A DNA stretch of 64,000 nucleotides from NCBI RefSeq assembly GCF_001424985.1, contig NZ_LMDA01000012.1, positions 434,001 through 498,000 of the forward strand, written 5' to 3'. A program made the position numbers and the translations under genes. A model generated the notes under the pieces. That model had not been told where the DNA came from and ran no database searches. It was given only the letters and a program-made list of their open reading frames with translations. This stretch comes from Rhizobium sp. Root1212. Its GTDB lineage: Bacteria; Pseudomonadota; Alphaproteobacteria; Rhizobiales; Rhizobiaceae. This document shows, in pieces, positions 1 to 8,687 of this stretch. Position 1 is the stretch's first letter; every line of letters begins with the position of its first letter.

Positions 1-683
1 GAGCGGGTGTCGTTGGCTGAAACGACGTAGCGGGGCGTGAGTTCCTTCGTCTCGCCATCGCGTGAAAATTCCATTGGAAGGATACGGCCGGCCTGCGCCT
101 GCAGGTAGCCGACGGCGAAATGATCGCGCGTCAGGTCTTCCGGTGTTGCCGGCATGCCGCACTTTTCAAGGTAGATCGGAGAGGCGCAGCTCACCAGTTC
201 GATCTCGGAAATCTTGCGGGCGATCAGCGACTGGTCGGTCGGTGTACCCGCGCGCAACGCGCAGTCGACGTTTTCCGCCATGTAATCCACCAGCCGGTCG
301 CCGACGCCGAGGTCGATATGGATGTTGGGGTGGCGCGAATGAAAGTCGCAGAGCGCCGGGATGACGATCAGATCGGCGAAGGCGCCGGCCATTTCGACGC
401 GCAACCGGCCGGAAGGCTGGGCCTGCGAGTTGGAAAGGCTGCCGTCCAGTTCTTCGATTTCAGAGATGATCTGGGTGGCACGTTCGTAATAGAGTGCGCC
501 ATCGGTCGTCACCATCACGCGCCGCGTGGTGCGGTTGAGCAGCGTCGTGCGCAGATGCGCTTCCAGCCCCTGGATGAGGTTGGTGACGGTGGTTTTCGGC
601 ATGCCGAGCGCGACCGCGGCGCGGGAGAAATTGCCTGTCTCCACGACGCGTACGAAAACCCGCATGGCGGCAAGCTGGTCCAT
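1..683 (-). CDS. LysR-family transcriptional regulator (partial, C-terminus off the window)
   Basis: Reading the minus strand from the ATG at 681-683 gives MDQLAAMRVFVRVVETGNF and an open frame to the window edge, about 227 residues without a stop. The first 60 residues form the LysR winged HTH (recognition stretch around FSRAAVALGMPKTTVTNLIQ, residues about 18-37), and the rest is the start of the periplasmic-binding-like effector domain. The missing part should be about 70 residues if length is typical. It is divergent from the hydrolase-like gene and RND pump genes at 844-6190, separated by about 160 bp containing palindromes. By the usual LysR logic it probably controls that efflux operon; this is inference from arrangement. 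The effector is unknown. Confidence 0.9.
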   Translation of the reverse strand, partial: MDQLAAMRVFVRVVETGNFSRAAVALGMPKTTVTNLIQGLEAHLRTTLLNRTTRRVMVTTDGALYYERATQIISEIEELDGSLSNSQAQPSGRLRVEMAGAFADLIVIPALCDFHSRHPNIHIDLGVGDRLVDYMAENVDCALRAGTPTDQSLIARKISEIELVSCASPIYLEKCGMPATPEDLTRDHFAVGYLQAQAGRILPMEFSRDGETKELTPRYVVSANDTR

Positions 684-712
684 GAGCCAATCCTTCGCTG
701 CATTGCACTATT

Positions 713-773
713 ATTCGAAATTTCGAATAGTGATATCCGATTATCCGCCCTTATCCAAGTTCGGACGGATAAT
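713..773. promoter_or_regulatory. Palindromic operator region between LysR gene and efflux operon
   Basis: A perfect 16-bp palindrome, ATTCGAAATTTCGAAT (713-728), contains the T-N11-A layout typical of LysR boxes. About 12 bp downstream a second dyad has arms ATTATCCG (740-747) and CGGATAAT (766-773). Both lie in the divergent gap between the LysR start (683) and the next gene. They are the natural candidates for the LysR recognition and activation sites; binding is inferred. Confidence 0.6.
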
Positions 774-843
774 GATATAAATCCCAAGTGAAAGCGCGCA
801 CCCATCCTTCGGGACAGTGAGTTGCGTGCGAAAGGCAAAGGCA

Positions 844-1656
844 ATGAGCAGCGAATGGAAAGAGATGGAAGTGGATGGAGCGACGCATCGCACCATGCCC
901 ATCCGGATCTATGACGGCTCGAAAGAGGCGAGGAAAGCACCGGTCGTTCTGTATTTCGGCTGCGGCTCCTTCCTTGACAAGAGCCGGGATGAGGAAAGCC
1001 CGATCGCACGGGTTTTCGCCAATTCCGGCGCCGTCGTCATCGAGGCCGACTATTCGCAGCCATCGGAAAACGTCTTTCCTATGGCGCTCGAATTTGCGTT
1101 CGCGGCCCTGCGCTGCGTCAGTACCAAGCGCAAGGTCGGCCGCCGACCGTTGTTGTTTGTCGCCGGTGCAGAAGCCGGCGGCAATGTGGCGGCGGGCGTC
1201 GCGCTCAAGGCGCGCGATCAGATGCCGAATGAGATCGACGGGCAGATTTTGCTCTCGCCCCTCGTCGACCCGCTGATGGCGACGGCTTCCTTCCGCGAAG
1301 CGGAGGATACCGGCATGCGTGACCGCTGGACGGACGGCTGGAACCATTATCTCGGTTCCTCCGGCGGATTTTGCCATCCCTATGCCGCGCCGTGTCATTG
1401 CTCGCGATTGTCAGGGGTGGCTCCCGCACTGATCCTGACGTCGGAAGATGACCCGTTGCGGGATGAAGCCGCCGGTTATGCGGCCCGTCTTGCCGCCGCC
1501 GGTGTCAAGGTCAAGAACCGCGTGCTCCCCGCCTGTCGGGGCTGGACGCAGATCTACGACGGACAGGCGACGGCGGGGTGCGTGCCGCCGGATGAATTGC
1601 GTGCCGAATTTGAGAATTTTGTAGAGGGACTGGAAAACAGAACCTTCTGTTTTTGA
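844..1656 (+). CDS. Alpha/beta-hydrolase-fold protein, probably catalytically inactive (HSL/acetyl-esterase-like)
   Basis: A 270-residue protein starting at the ATG at 844, which has AAAGG 8 nt upstream; an in-frame GTG at 817 would add nine residues. The scaffold looks like the hormone-sensitive-lipase/acetyl-esterase family: a beta-strand ending in YFGCGSF where HGGG is expected, a nucleophile-elbow-like GAEAGGN (108-114), and EDDPLRDEA (201-209) matching the family's acid motif. The elbow serine is Glu110, the usual catalytic His region reads PACRGW (229-234), and the HGGG oxyanion motif is gone. So the fold is kept but Ser and His are lost. It sits 38 bp before the RND adaptor gene and is probably co-transcribed with it. 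A binding or regulatory role is possible; a hydrolase annotation would be misleading. Confidence 0.75.
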   Translation: MSSEWKEMEVDGATHRTMPIRIYDGSKEARKAPVVLYFGCGSFLDKSRDEESPIARVFANSGAVVIEADYSQPSENVFPMALEFAFAALRCVSTKRKVGRRPLLFVAGAEAGGNVAAGVALKARDQMPNEIDGQILLSPLVDPLMATASFREAEDTGMRDRWTDGWNHYLGSSGGFCHPYAAPCHCSRLSGVAPALILTSEDDPLRDEAAGYAARLAAAGVKVKNRVLPACRGWTQIYDGQATAGCVPPDELRAEFENFVEGLENRTFCF

Positions 1657-1694
1657 GAAAAGACCGGCCTTTTCGGGGCCATAAGGAGATACAG

Positions 1695-2879
1695 ATGTCG
1701 TCGAACACGAAACGCTGGGCCCTGTGGGGCGCCGGCTTGGGACTTGCTGCGTCCATTTCAGCGGTGGGCTTTCATTTCGACCTGACCTCGGGCGCCAACG
1801 CCACGCCGGCTGCGGCCGCGACCGAGGCGCCCGCCGTTCCCGTCACCGTCGCTTCAGTGGAGCCGCGCGATGTTTCCACCTGGCAGGATTTTTCCGGCCG
1901 GCTGGAGGCTGTTGATCGCGTCGAGATTCGCTCGCGGGTTGCCGGCGCAATCCAGTCTGTTCATTTTCGCGAAGGGGCGCTGGTGAAGGCCAATGATCTG
2001 CTGGTGAAGATCGATCCGGCACCCTATGAGGCCGCCGTCGCGCAGGCGGAAAGCCTGCTGGCCTCGGCCCGCGCCAAGCTGGAGCTTGCCGATACCGAGC
2101 TTGTCCGCGGTGAAAAGCTGGTGGTCAAGAACATCATTTCGGAAAGTGATTTCACCCAGCGCCAGAGTAGCCGGAACGAAGCCATCGCCAATGTTCGGGC
2201 CGCGCAAGCGGCGCTGACCACGGCGAAGCTCAATCTCGGCTATACCGAAATTCGCGCGCCGATCGACGGCCGCGTCGGCAAGCTGGAGATCACCGAGGGC
2301 AACCTGGTCGCCGCCGGTTCCGGCACGTCGCCGCTGACGACGCTGGTTTCCTCCGGCGAAATCTATGCGAGCTTCAATGCCAATGAAGAGCTGATCGCCC
2401 GCACGCTGGCGCAGCTTCCTGAAAATTCCGGCGCGCTGCCGGCCATCGACCAGGTGCCGGTGCAGATCGGTACGCTGAGTGACGAAGGCACGCCGTTGAA
2501 GGGCAAGCTGCAGTTGATCGACAACGAAGTCGATGCCGCAAGTGGCACGATCCGCGTCCGCGCCATCTTCGACAATCCCGGAAACCGCCTGATCCCCGGC
2601 CAGTTCGTGCGCATCCGCATGGGCGAGCCGAAGGCGGAAAAGCGGCTGATGATCAGCGAACGCGCGCTTGGCACGGACCAGGACAAGAAGTTCGTGTTCG
2701 TTGTCGATGACAAGAACACGGTGAACTATCGTCAGGTTCAGCTCGGGGCCTCGGTCGATGGCCAGCGCATCGTCGAGAAGGGCCTTGCAGCCGGCGACCG
2801 CATCGTCGTCAAGGGCCTGCAGCGGGTGCGTCCCGGCGTCGTGGTCGATCCGCAGACGGAAGTCGCCGCCGCCCAGTAA
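1695..2879 (+). CDS. RND efflux system periplasmic adaptor subunit (MexE/AcrA-like)
   Basis: A membrane-fusion protein of 394 residues linking an inner-membrane RND pump to an outer-membrane channel. The start at 1695 is set by AAGGAG at 1683-1688; an in-frame TTG at 1653 overlaps the previous gene and has no ribosome site. The N-terminus has one hydrophobic signal or anchor segment (residues about 7-25) without a lipobox cysteine. Then come a barrel-sandwich lipoyl half (SRVAGAIQSVHFREGALVKANDLLVKID), an alpha-helical hairpin (about 90-165), the second lipoyl half (LGYTEIRAPIDGRVGK) and beta-barrel/membrane-proximal domains. It directly precedes the pump gene. No outer-membrane factor gene is in the window, so the trio must borrow one. 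Confidence 0.92.
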   Translation: MSSNTKRWALWGAGLGLAASISAVGFHFDLTSGANATPAAAATEAPAVPVTVASVEPRDVSTWQDFSGRLEAVDRVEIRSRVAGAIQSVHFREGALVKANDLLVKIDPAPYEAAVAQAESLLASARAKLELADTELVRGEKLVVKNIISESDFTQRQSSRNEAIANVRAAQAALTTAKLNLGYTEIRAPIDGRVGKLEITEGNLVAAGSGTSPLTTLVSSGEIYASFNANEELIARTLAQLPENSGALPAIDQVPVQIGTLSDEGTPLKGKLQLIDNEVDAASGTIRVRAIFDNPGNRLIPGQFVRIRMGEPKAEKRLMISERALGTDQDKKFVFVVDDKNTVNYRQVQLGASVDGQRIVEKGLAAGDRIVVKGLQRVRPGVVVDPQTEVAAAQ

Positions 2880-3004
2880 TTTCCAGCGCCGGCGGGTCCG
2901 TCCGCCGGCCTTCGTTGCCCCTCGCATGTGTCAGTGCCTTCGGCCGGTGGCCGCAGGCCTAGGACAATTCGTCCCTAAATCAGCCCTTTGGAGAGGGTGC
3001 CGCC

Positions 3005-6000
3005 ATGAATATTTCACGATTTTTCGTCGACCGCCCGGTGTTTGCCGGTGTCCTGTCGCTGTTGATCGTCATCGCCGGCCTGATCGGCATGCGATCGCTT
3101 CCGATTTCGGAATATCCCGAAGTCGTTCCGCCCTCCGTCGTCGTCCGAGCGCAATATCCGGGCGCCAACCCGAAGGTCATCGCCGAGACGGTGGCGACGC
3201 CGCTAGAGGAATCGATCAACGGCGTCGAGGACATGCTCTATATGTCCAGCCAGGCGACGGCCGATGGCGTGATGACGCTGACGGTGACCTTCGCCCTCGG
3301 TACCGACCCGGACAAGGCGCAGCAGCTGGTGCAGAACCGCGTCAGCCAGGCCGAGCCGCGTCTGCCGGCCGAGGTGCGCACGCTGGGCGTCACCACGGTC
3401 AAAAGCTCGCCGGACCTGATGATGGTCATCCATCTGAGTTCGCCGGACAACCGCTACGACATCACCTATCTGCGCAACTATGCAGTCCTCAACATCAAGG
3501 ACCGGCTGGCGCGCATCGATGGCGTCGGGCAGGTTCAGATCTTCGGCTCCGGCGATTACTCCATGCGCATCTGGATCGATCCGCAGAAGGCGGCCGAGCG
3601 CGGGCTGGCGGCAAGCGACGTGGTCGCTGCGATCCGCCAGCAGAACGTTCAGGCCGCAGCCGGCGTGATCGGCGCCTCGCCGAACCTCACCGGCATCGAC
3701 CTGCAGCTTTCCGTCAATGCGCAGGGCCGGCTGCAGTCGCCCGAGGAATTCGGCCGCATCATTGTCAAGAGCGGTGAAAACGGCGCTATCACCCGCCTCG
3801 GTGATGTCGCCCGCATCGAGCTGGGCGCTGCGGATTATTCGCTGCGCTCGCTGCTCGACAACAAGTCGGCCGTCGCCATCCCCGTCTTCCAGGCACCGGG
3901 CTCGAACGCCATCGAGATTTCCGATCAGGTGCAGGCGACCATGGACGAGCTGCAGGTCGCGATGCCGGAAGGCGTTCGCTACGATATCGTCTATGACACG
4001 ACCCAGTTCGTGCGCTCGTCGATCGAGAAGGTCGTCGATACGCTCTTGGAAGCGATTGCGCTCGTCGTTCTCGTCGTCATCCTCTTCCTGCAGACATGGC
4101 GGGCGTCGATCATTCCGCTGTTGGCCGTCCCGGTCTCGATTATCGGCACCTTTGCGGTGATGTATGTGTTCGGCTTCTCGATCAATGCGCTCAGTCTCTT
4201 CGGGCTGGTGCTGGCGATCGGCATCGTCGTCGATGATGCGATCGTCGTGGTGGAAAATGTCGAGCGCAATATCGAAAACGGGCTGTCTCCGCGTGAGGCG
4301 ACCTATCAGGCGATGCGCGAAGTCTCCGGCCCGATCATCGCGATCGCGCTGGTGCTGGTTGCGGTTTTCGTGCCGCTTGCCTTCATCACCGGCCTTTCCG
4401 GCCAGTTCTACCGCCAGTTCGCACTCACCATCGCCATTTCGACGGTCATTTCGGCCGTCAACTCGCTCACCTTGTCGCCGGCGCTTTCGGCCCTGCTGCT
4501 GAAAAGCCATGACGCGCCGAAGGATTGGCTGACGATCTTCATGGATCGCACGCTGGGCTGGTTCTTCCGCGGCTTCAACCGGGCTTTCGGCGCAAGCTCG
4601 AATGCCTATGGCAAGGGCGTCGGCAAGATACTGTCGCGCAAGAGCCTTGTGATGCTGGTCTATCTGGTTCTGGTCGGCGGCACCTATCAGCTGTTCCAGG
4701 CGGTTCCCGGCGGTTTCGTACCGGCGCAGGACAAGCAGTATCTGATCGGTTTCGCCCAGCTTCCCGATGCCGCCACCCTCGACCGCACCGAGGATGTCAT
4801 CAAGAAGATGAGCGAGATCACGCTCGCCCAGCCCGGCGTCGAGCACGCCATCGCTTTCCCCGGCCTGTCGATCAACGGCTTCACCAATGGCTCGAATGCC
4901 GGCATCGTCTTCGTGGCGCTGGCGCCCTTCGAGGAACGCACGACACCGGAGCTTTCGGCCGGCGCTATTGCCATGCAGCTCAACCAGAAGTTCGGCGCCA
5001 TTCAGGATGCCTTCATCGCCATGTTCCCGCCGCCGCCCGTGCAGGGCCTCGGCACGACCGGCGGCTTCAAGCTGCAGATCGAGGACAGGGCAGGGCTCGG
5101 CTATCAGGCGCTCGACGAGGCAACCAAGGCCTTCCTCGCGAAGGCCTACCAGACACCAGAACTGGCAGGACTATTTTCAAGCTTCCAGATCAACGTGCCG
5201 CAGCTTTACGCCGATCTCGACCGCGAGAAGGCCGAACAGCTCGGGGTCTCGGTAACGGATGTCTTCGATACGCTGCAGATTTATCTAGGTTCGCTCTACG
5301 TCAACGACTTCAACGCCTTCGGCCGCACCTATAGCGTCCGGGTGCAGGCGGATGCGAAGTTTCGGGCTCGTGCCGAAGATATCGGCGCGCTGAAGGTGCG
5401 GTCGCAATCGGGTGAGATGATCCCGCTTTCGGCGCTCCTGAAGGTCGAGGCGACGACGGGGCCGGAACGTACCACGCGCTATAACGGCTTCCTCGCCGCC
5501 GACATCAATGGCGGGCCGGCACCGGGCTTTTCCTCGGGGCAGGCGCAGGCCGCCGTGGAGCGCATCGCCACAGAGACCCTGCCGAAGGGCATCGACTTCG
5601 AGTGGACGGACCTGACCTACCAGCAGATTTTGGCAGGCAACTCCGGCTTCCTCGTCTTTCCGCTGGCGCTGCTGCTCGTCTATCTCGTGCTCGCCGCCCA
5701 ATATGAGAGCCTGACCCTGCCGCTGGCGATCATCCTGATCGTGCCGATGGGGGTCTTTGCGGCGCTGACGGGCGTGTGGTTGACCGGAGGAGACAACAAC
5801 ATCTTCACCCAGATCGGCCTCATCGTCCTTGTGGGGCTCTCGGCGAAGAACGCGATCCTGATCGTCGAATTCGCCCGCGAGCTGGAATTTGCCGGCAGGA
5901 CACCAATCCAGGCTGCGGTCGAGGCAAGCCGCCTGCGCCTGCGCCCGATCCTGATGACGTCGGCTGCCTTCATCATGGGCGTAGTGCCGCTGGTCACATC

Positions 6001-6190
6001 GACCGGTGCCGGTGCCGAGATGCGTGCCGCCATGGGTGTCGCGGTTTTCTCCGGCATGATCGGCGTCACCTTTTTCGGCATCTTCATGACGCCGGTGTTC
6101 TATGTGCTGGTCCGCAAGCTGACGGGCAACCGTCCGCTGATCCAGCACGCGGAAGCGACGGCTGCGCCGCATCCGGTGCCGGCAGAGTAA
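3005..6190 (+). CDS. RND multidrug efflux pump, inner-membrane permease (HAE1 family, MexF-like)
   Basis: A 1061-residue hydrophobe/amphiphile exporter driven by proton influx. The N-terminus MNISRFFVDRPVFAGVLSLL is characteristic of HAE1 pumps. The expected 12 transmembrane segments appear as one N-terminal helix, a cluster near 340-500, another N-half/C-half linker helix near 545, and a C-terminal cluster near 880-1040. The proton-relay residues are present: the Asp pair in IGIVVDDAIVVVENVERN (about residue 409) and the Lys in VGLSAKNAILIVEFARE (about 946). Length is normal and no frame break is seen. It follows the adaptor by 125 bp. Substrates cannot be told from sequence; the MexF-type similarity hints at amphiphilic antibiotics or plant phenolics. 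Confidence 0.95.
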   Translation: MNISRFFVDRPVFAGVLSLLIVIAGLIGMRSLPISEYPEVVPPSVVVRAQYPGANPKVIAETVATPLEESINGVEDMLYMSSQATADGVMTLTVTFALGTDPDKAQQLVQNRVSQAEPRLPAEVRTLGVTTVKSSPDLMMVIHLSSPDNRYDITYLRNYAVLNIKDRLARIDGVGQVQIFGSGDYSMRIWIDPQKAAERGLAASDVVAAIRQQNVQAAAGVIGASPNLTGIDLQLSVNAQGRLQSPEEFGRIIVKSGENGAITRLGDVARIELGAADYSLRSLLDNKSAVAIPVFQAPGSNAIEISDQVQATMDELQVAMPEGVRYDIVYDTTQFVRSSIEKVVDTLLEAIALVVLVVILFLQTWRASIIPLLAVPVSIIGTFAVMYVFGFSINALSLFGLVLAIGIVVDDAIVVVENVERNIENGLSPREATYQAMREVSGPIIAIALVLVAVFVPLAFITGLSGQFYRQFALTIAISTVISAVNSLTLSPALSALLLKSHDAPKDWLTIFMDRTLGWFFRGFNRAFGASSNAYGKGVGKILSRKSLVMLVYLVLVGGTYQLFQAVPGGFVPAQDKQYLIGFAQLPDAATLDRTEDVIKKMSEITLAQPGVEHAIAFPGLSINGFTNGSNAGIVFVALAPFEERTTPELSAGAIAMQLNQKFGAIQDAFIAMFPPPPVQGLGTTGGFKLQIEDRAGLGYQALDEATKAFLAKAYQTPELAGLFSSFQINVPQLYADLDREKAEQLGVSVTDVFDTLQIYLGSLYVNDFNAFGRTYSVRVQADAKFRARAEDIGALKVRSQSGEMIPLSALLKVEATTGPERTTRYNGFLAADINGGPAPGFSSGQAQAAVERIATETLPKGIDFEWTDLTYQQILAGNSGFLVFPLALLLVYLVLAAQYESLTLPLAIILIVPMGVFAALTGVWLTGGDNNIFTQIGLIVLVGLSAKNAILIVEFARELEFAGRTPIQAAVEASRLRLRPILMTSAAFIMGVVPLVTSTGAGAEMRAAMGVAVFSGMIGVTFFGIFMTPVFYVLVRKLTGNRPLIQHAEATAAPHPVPAE

Positions 6191-6210
6191 GGGAAGGGCG
6201 AGAGCCAAAG

Positions 6211-6244
6211 AAAAACCCCGGAGGGATACCTCCGGGGTTTTGTC
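6211..6244 (+). terminator. Rho-independent terminator after RND pump gene
   Basis: A GC stem AACCCCGGAGG / CCTCCGGGGTT with a short loop lies 20 bp past the pump stop codon, flanked by A-run and T-run. It could work in either direction. Confidence 0.85.
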
Positions 6245-6403
6245 GTTTGGGGGAGGACTGTGCTGGCAGTTGCGCCACTCCCAACTCGCCACCTGATCTG
6301 CGTCCTCTCCTCCGTCTTGGTCGGGCTTGACCCGACCATCCATTGCCGGCGGCGTGGACCCTAGGGGCAGGCCCGAGGGTGGCCCAGAGGGAGAGAGTGC
6401 GGA

Positions 6404-6447
6404 CAAAAAAGAAACCCCGGAGACATCGCCTCCGGGGTTTCTTTTTG
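6404..6447. terminator. Bidirectional rho-independent terminator, mainly for the peroxiredoxin gene
   Basis: A 12-14 bp stem (GAAACCCCGGAG / CTCCGGGGTTTC) is flanked by six A residues on one side and five T residues on the other. It sits 15 bp from the stop of the minus-strand peroxiredoxin gene. Its stem core is nearly the same as the terminator at 6211-6244, with about 160 bp of non-coding sequence between them. Confidence 0.85.
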
Positions 6448-6461
6448 AATGACTTTTCCGT

Positions 6462-7121
6462 TCAAGCAGCCGGCTGCTTGGTCTTGCGCAGGTAGGGCAG
6501 CACGGTGTCGAAGGAGCCGAAGCGCTTGACGGCGTCTTCGTTGGAGACGGCGGCGGTGATGATGACGTCGTCGCCCTGCTGCCAGTTGGCGGGTGTCGCC
6601 ACCTGATGCTTGGCGGTCAGTTGGATCGAATCGATGGCGCGCAGGATTTCGTGGAAGTTGCGGCCCGTCGTCATCGGGTAGGTGAGGATCAGCTTGATCT
6701 TCTTGTCGGGGCCGATGACGAAGACGGAGCGCACGGTGGCGTTGTCAGCCGGCGTGCGGCCCTCGGAGGAGGCGCCCGCTTCGGCCGGCAGCATGCCATA
6801 GAGCTTGGCGACGTTCAGGTCACGGTCGCCAATCAGCGGATATTCGACGTCGAAGTCGGTGGCGATCTTGATGTCCTGCTTCCATTTGGCGTGGCTTTCC
6901 ACCGGGTCGATGGAGATGCCGACGATCTTCACGCCACGCTTGGCGAATTCGTCCTGAAGACCCGCCATGGTGCCGAGTTCGGTGGTGCAGACTGGCGTGA
7001 AATTCTTCGGATGGGAAAACAGGACCGCCCAGCCGTCGCCGATCCAGTCATGGAAGCTCAGCGTGCCATGGGTGGTTTCCGCCGTGAAATCCGGCGCGAT
7101 GTCGTTGATACGCAGGCTCAT
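6462..7121 (-). CDS. 1-Cys peroxiredoxin (Prx6/AhpC-TSA family)
   Basis: A 219-residue cytosolic thiol peroxidase that reduces H2O2 and alkyl hydroperoxides. The start is placed at MSLRINDIAPDFTAETTHG (7121); an upstream in-frame start at 7172 would add 17 unrelated residues. The peroxidatic motif FTPVCTTEL has Cys45, the position typical of Prx6, and a conserved Arg in the RSVFVIGPDKKIKL region follows. The long C-terminal dimerisation arm (about 150-219) is present, which separates it from 2-Cys AhpC. It is monocistronic, ending at a strong bidirectional terminator. No OxyR gene is adjacent. Confidence 0.93.
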   Translation of the reverse strand: MSLRINDIAPDFTAETTHGTLSFHDWIGDGWAVLFSHPKNFTPVCTTELGTMAGLQDEFAKRGVKIVGISIDPVESHAKWKQDIKIATDFDVEYPLIGDRDLNVAKLYGMLPAEAGASSEGRTPADNATVRSVFVIGPDKKIKLILTYPMTTGRNFHEILRAIDSIQLTAKHQVATPANWQQGDDVIITAAVSNEDAVKRFGSFDTVLPYLRKTKQPAA

Positions 7122-7247
7122 GATAGTCCTCTTCGTCTGAAGCCGTTGTCGTGGGAAAGGTTCGGACGACACTTTCGATTCTCATTTGCCCTTGTTCAAG
7201 GAAGTTTATTCCAAGATTCAGACAAATTGCGCTGTTTTTACAATCTT

Positions 7248-8687
7248 CTATCGGCTCATGGACGGCAGCGAAAGCGGGGCAAGTTCGAAGAGCGAGCGGC
7301 CGCGCGGATCGTTGGCGGGGGTGCGGTCGAGCGTGAACTTGATCGCCTCGCGCATCACCTGCACCGCGCCGTCGTAATCCAATTCGGTCGGGCGACCATT
7401 GCGGGCGATGCAGCGGCCATCGACATAGACGGCCTCAACCGCGCGTTCGGCGGCGCAATGCAGAAGGTTACGCAAGGGGTCGTGGATCGGCTGCATGGCG
7501 GGATGGTTGAGATCCACCAGCGAGAAATCCGGCTTGGCGCCGACGGCGATGCGGCCAATATCCTGTCGTCCCAGCGCCTTGGCGCCGGCAAGCGTTGCCA
7601 TCTCAAGGATATCCGATGTCTTCAGGTCGAAAACGCTCTTGCCGGCGATGCGCGAGCAGATCAGCGCCCGGCGCATCTCTTCCAGCATGTTGTAGGGATA
7701 GGTGTCGGTACCGAGGCCGACATTGACGTCGGCGCGGCGGTAGCGGCCGATCGATTCGAGGATCATGCCGCTGCGGGAAAAGGTGACGGGGCAGTGGGCG
7801 ACGGTCGTGCCGCGTTTCGCCAGCAGCGCCATGTCGGCCTCGCTGCGCTGGCGCGTCCACGAATGGCTGTCGATGAAGATGCAGTGGCCGAGGATGAGGT
7901 TTTCGTCGAGAATGCCGAGATCGTCGAGATAGCGCACGGCGGTCTTTCCGGTGCGGCGCAGCAGTTCCTCGTGTTCGGCCATGGTCTGGGCGGCGTGCAC
8001 GGTCATCGGCACGCCACGACTCTTCGCGGCAGCGGCGGCTTCGATGAGAAGGTCCGGCGAGCAGGTTTCGACCTGCGACGGCGAGACGATGCCACCGAGG
8101 CGGCTTGAAGGATGCGCTTGCGCGGCATCGACGCAGGCCAGTGCCCGCTCGAAGGCTTCCCGGCCATGCGCAGGGTCCCAGCGATAGTCGAGGCGATGGC
8201 TGTCTTCGACATGCCATTGCGCTTCGCGAAAGCCCGGTGCCGCATAGGCGCGGGCACCGCTTTTGACGAGGGTCGGCAGCCAGGCGTCGTGCGGGCCGGC
8301 GATATCGAGCAGGGTGGTGACACCGCTGCGGATGAGGTCGCCGAGCATGACGGTCAGCGAGGCCTCGCGGGCTTCCTCGCTGATCTCGATGAGGGTCGAA
8401 TATTCGTACATCGCCTGGCCCCAGAGGGCGGCGGTGCCCATGTCGTCGAAAATGCCCTTCGACAGCGGTTCTTCATCGGAATGGCAGTGAATGTTGACGA
8501 AACCCGGTAGCAGCATGCGGCCGCGGCCCTGTTCTTCCGTGTCGAACGGCCCGTCGTAACGGCCGCCGACATGCAGGATCGCGGTGTCGTCGAAGGCGAT
8601 GTCAGCATCCGAGAGATAGGCATGGGTGCCGGTCTTCTTGTCATAGGCGACGATGGTTTCGATATTGCGGATGACGTGCTTAGTCAT
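7248..8687 (-). CDS. Amidohydrolase of the TRZ/ATZ (chlorohydrolase/deaminase) group
   Basis: A 479-residue metal-dependent hydrolase (COG0402-like). The metal ligands are all visible: HxH in GFVNIHCHSDEEP (His67, His69), His in MTVHAAQTMAEHEE (about 229), His in LILGHCIFIDSHSW (about 265) and Asp in VGLGTDTYPYNM (about 324). The N- and C-terminal small beta-sandwich halves flank the barrel. Family members deaminate or dechlorinate purines, pyrimidines, triazines or S-adenosylhomocysteine; the substrate here is unknown. Its ATG overlaps the stop of the upstream permease gene by 8 bp, so it is the last gene of the Aap-like operon and is translated with it. This ties the enzyme to whatever the transporter brings in. 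Confidence 0.88.
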   Translation of the reverse strand: MTKHVIRNIETIVAYDKKTGTHAYLSDADIAFDDTAILHVGGRYDGPFDTEEQGRGRMLLPGFVNIHCHSDEEPLSKGIFDDMGTAALWGQAMYEYSTLIEISEEAREASLTVMLGDLIRSGVTTLLDIAGPHDAWLPTLVKSGARAYAAPGFREAQWHVEDSHRLDYRWDPAHGREAFERALACVDAAQAHPSSRLGGIVSPSQVETCSPDLLIEAAAAAKSRGVPMTVHAAQTMAEHEELLRRTGKTAVRYLDDLGILDENLILGHCIFIDSHSWTRQRSEADMALLAKRGTTVAHCPVTFSRSGMILESIGRYRRADVNVGLGTDTYPYNMLEEMRRALICSRIAGKSVFDLKTSDILEMATLAGAKALGRQDIGRIAVGAKPDFSLVDLNHPAMQPIHDPLRNLLHCAAERAVEAVYVDGRCIARNGRPTELDYDGAVQVMREAIKFTLDRTPANDPRGRSLFELAPLSLPSMSR

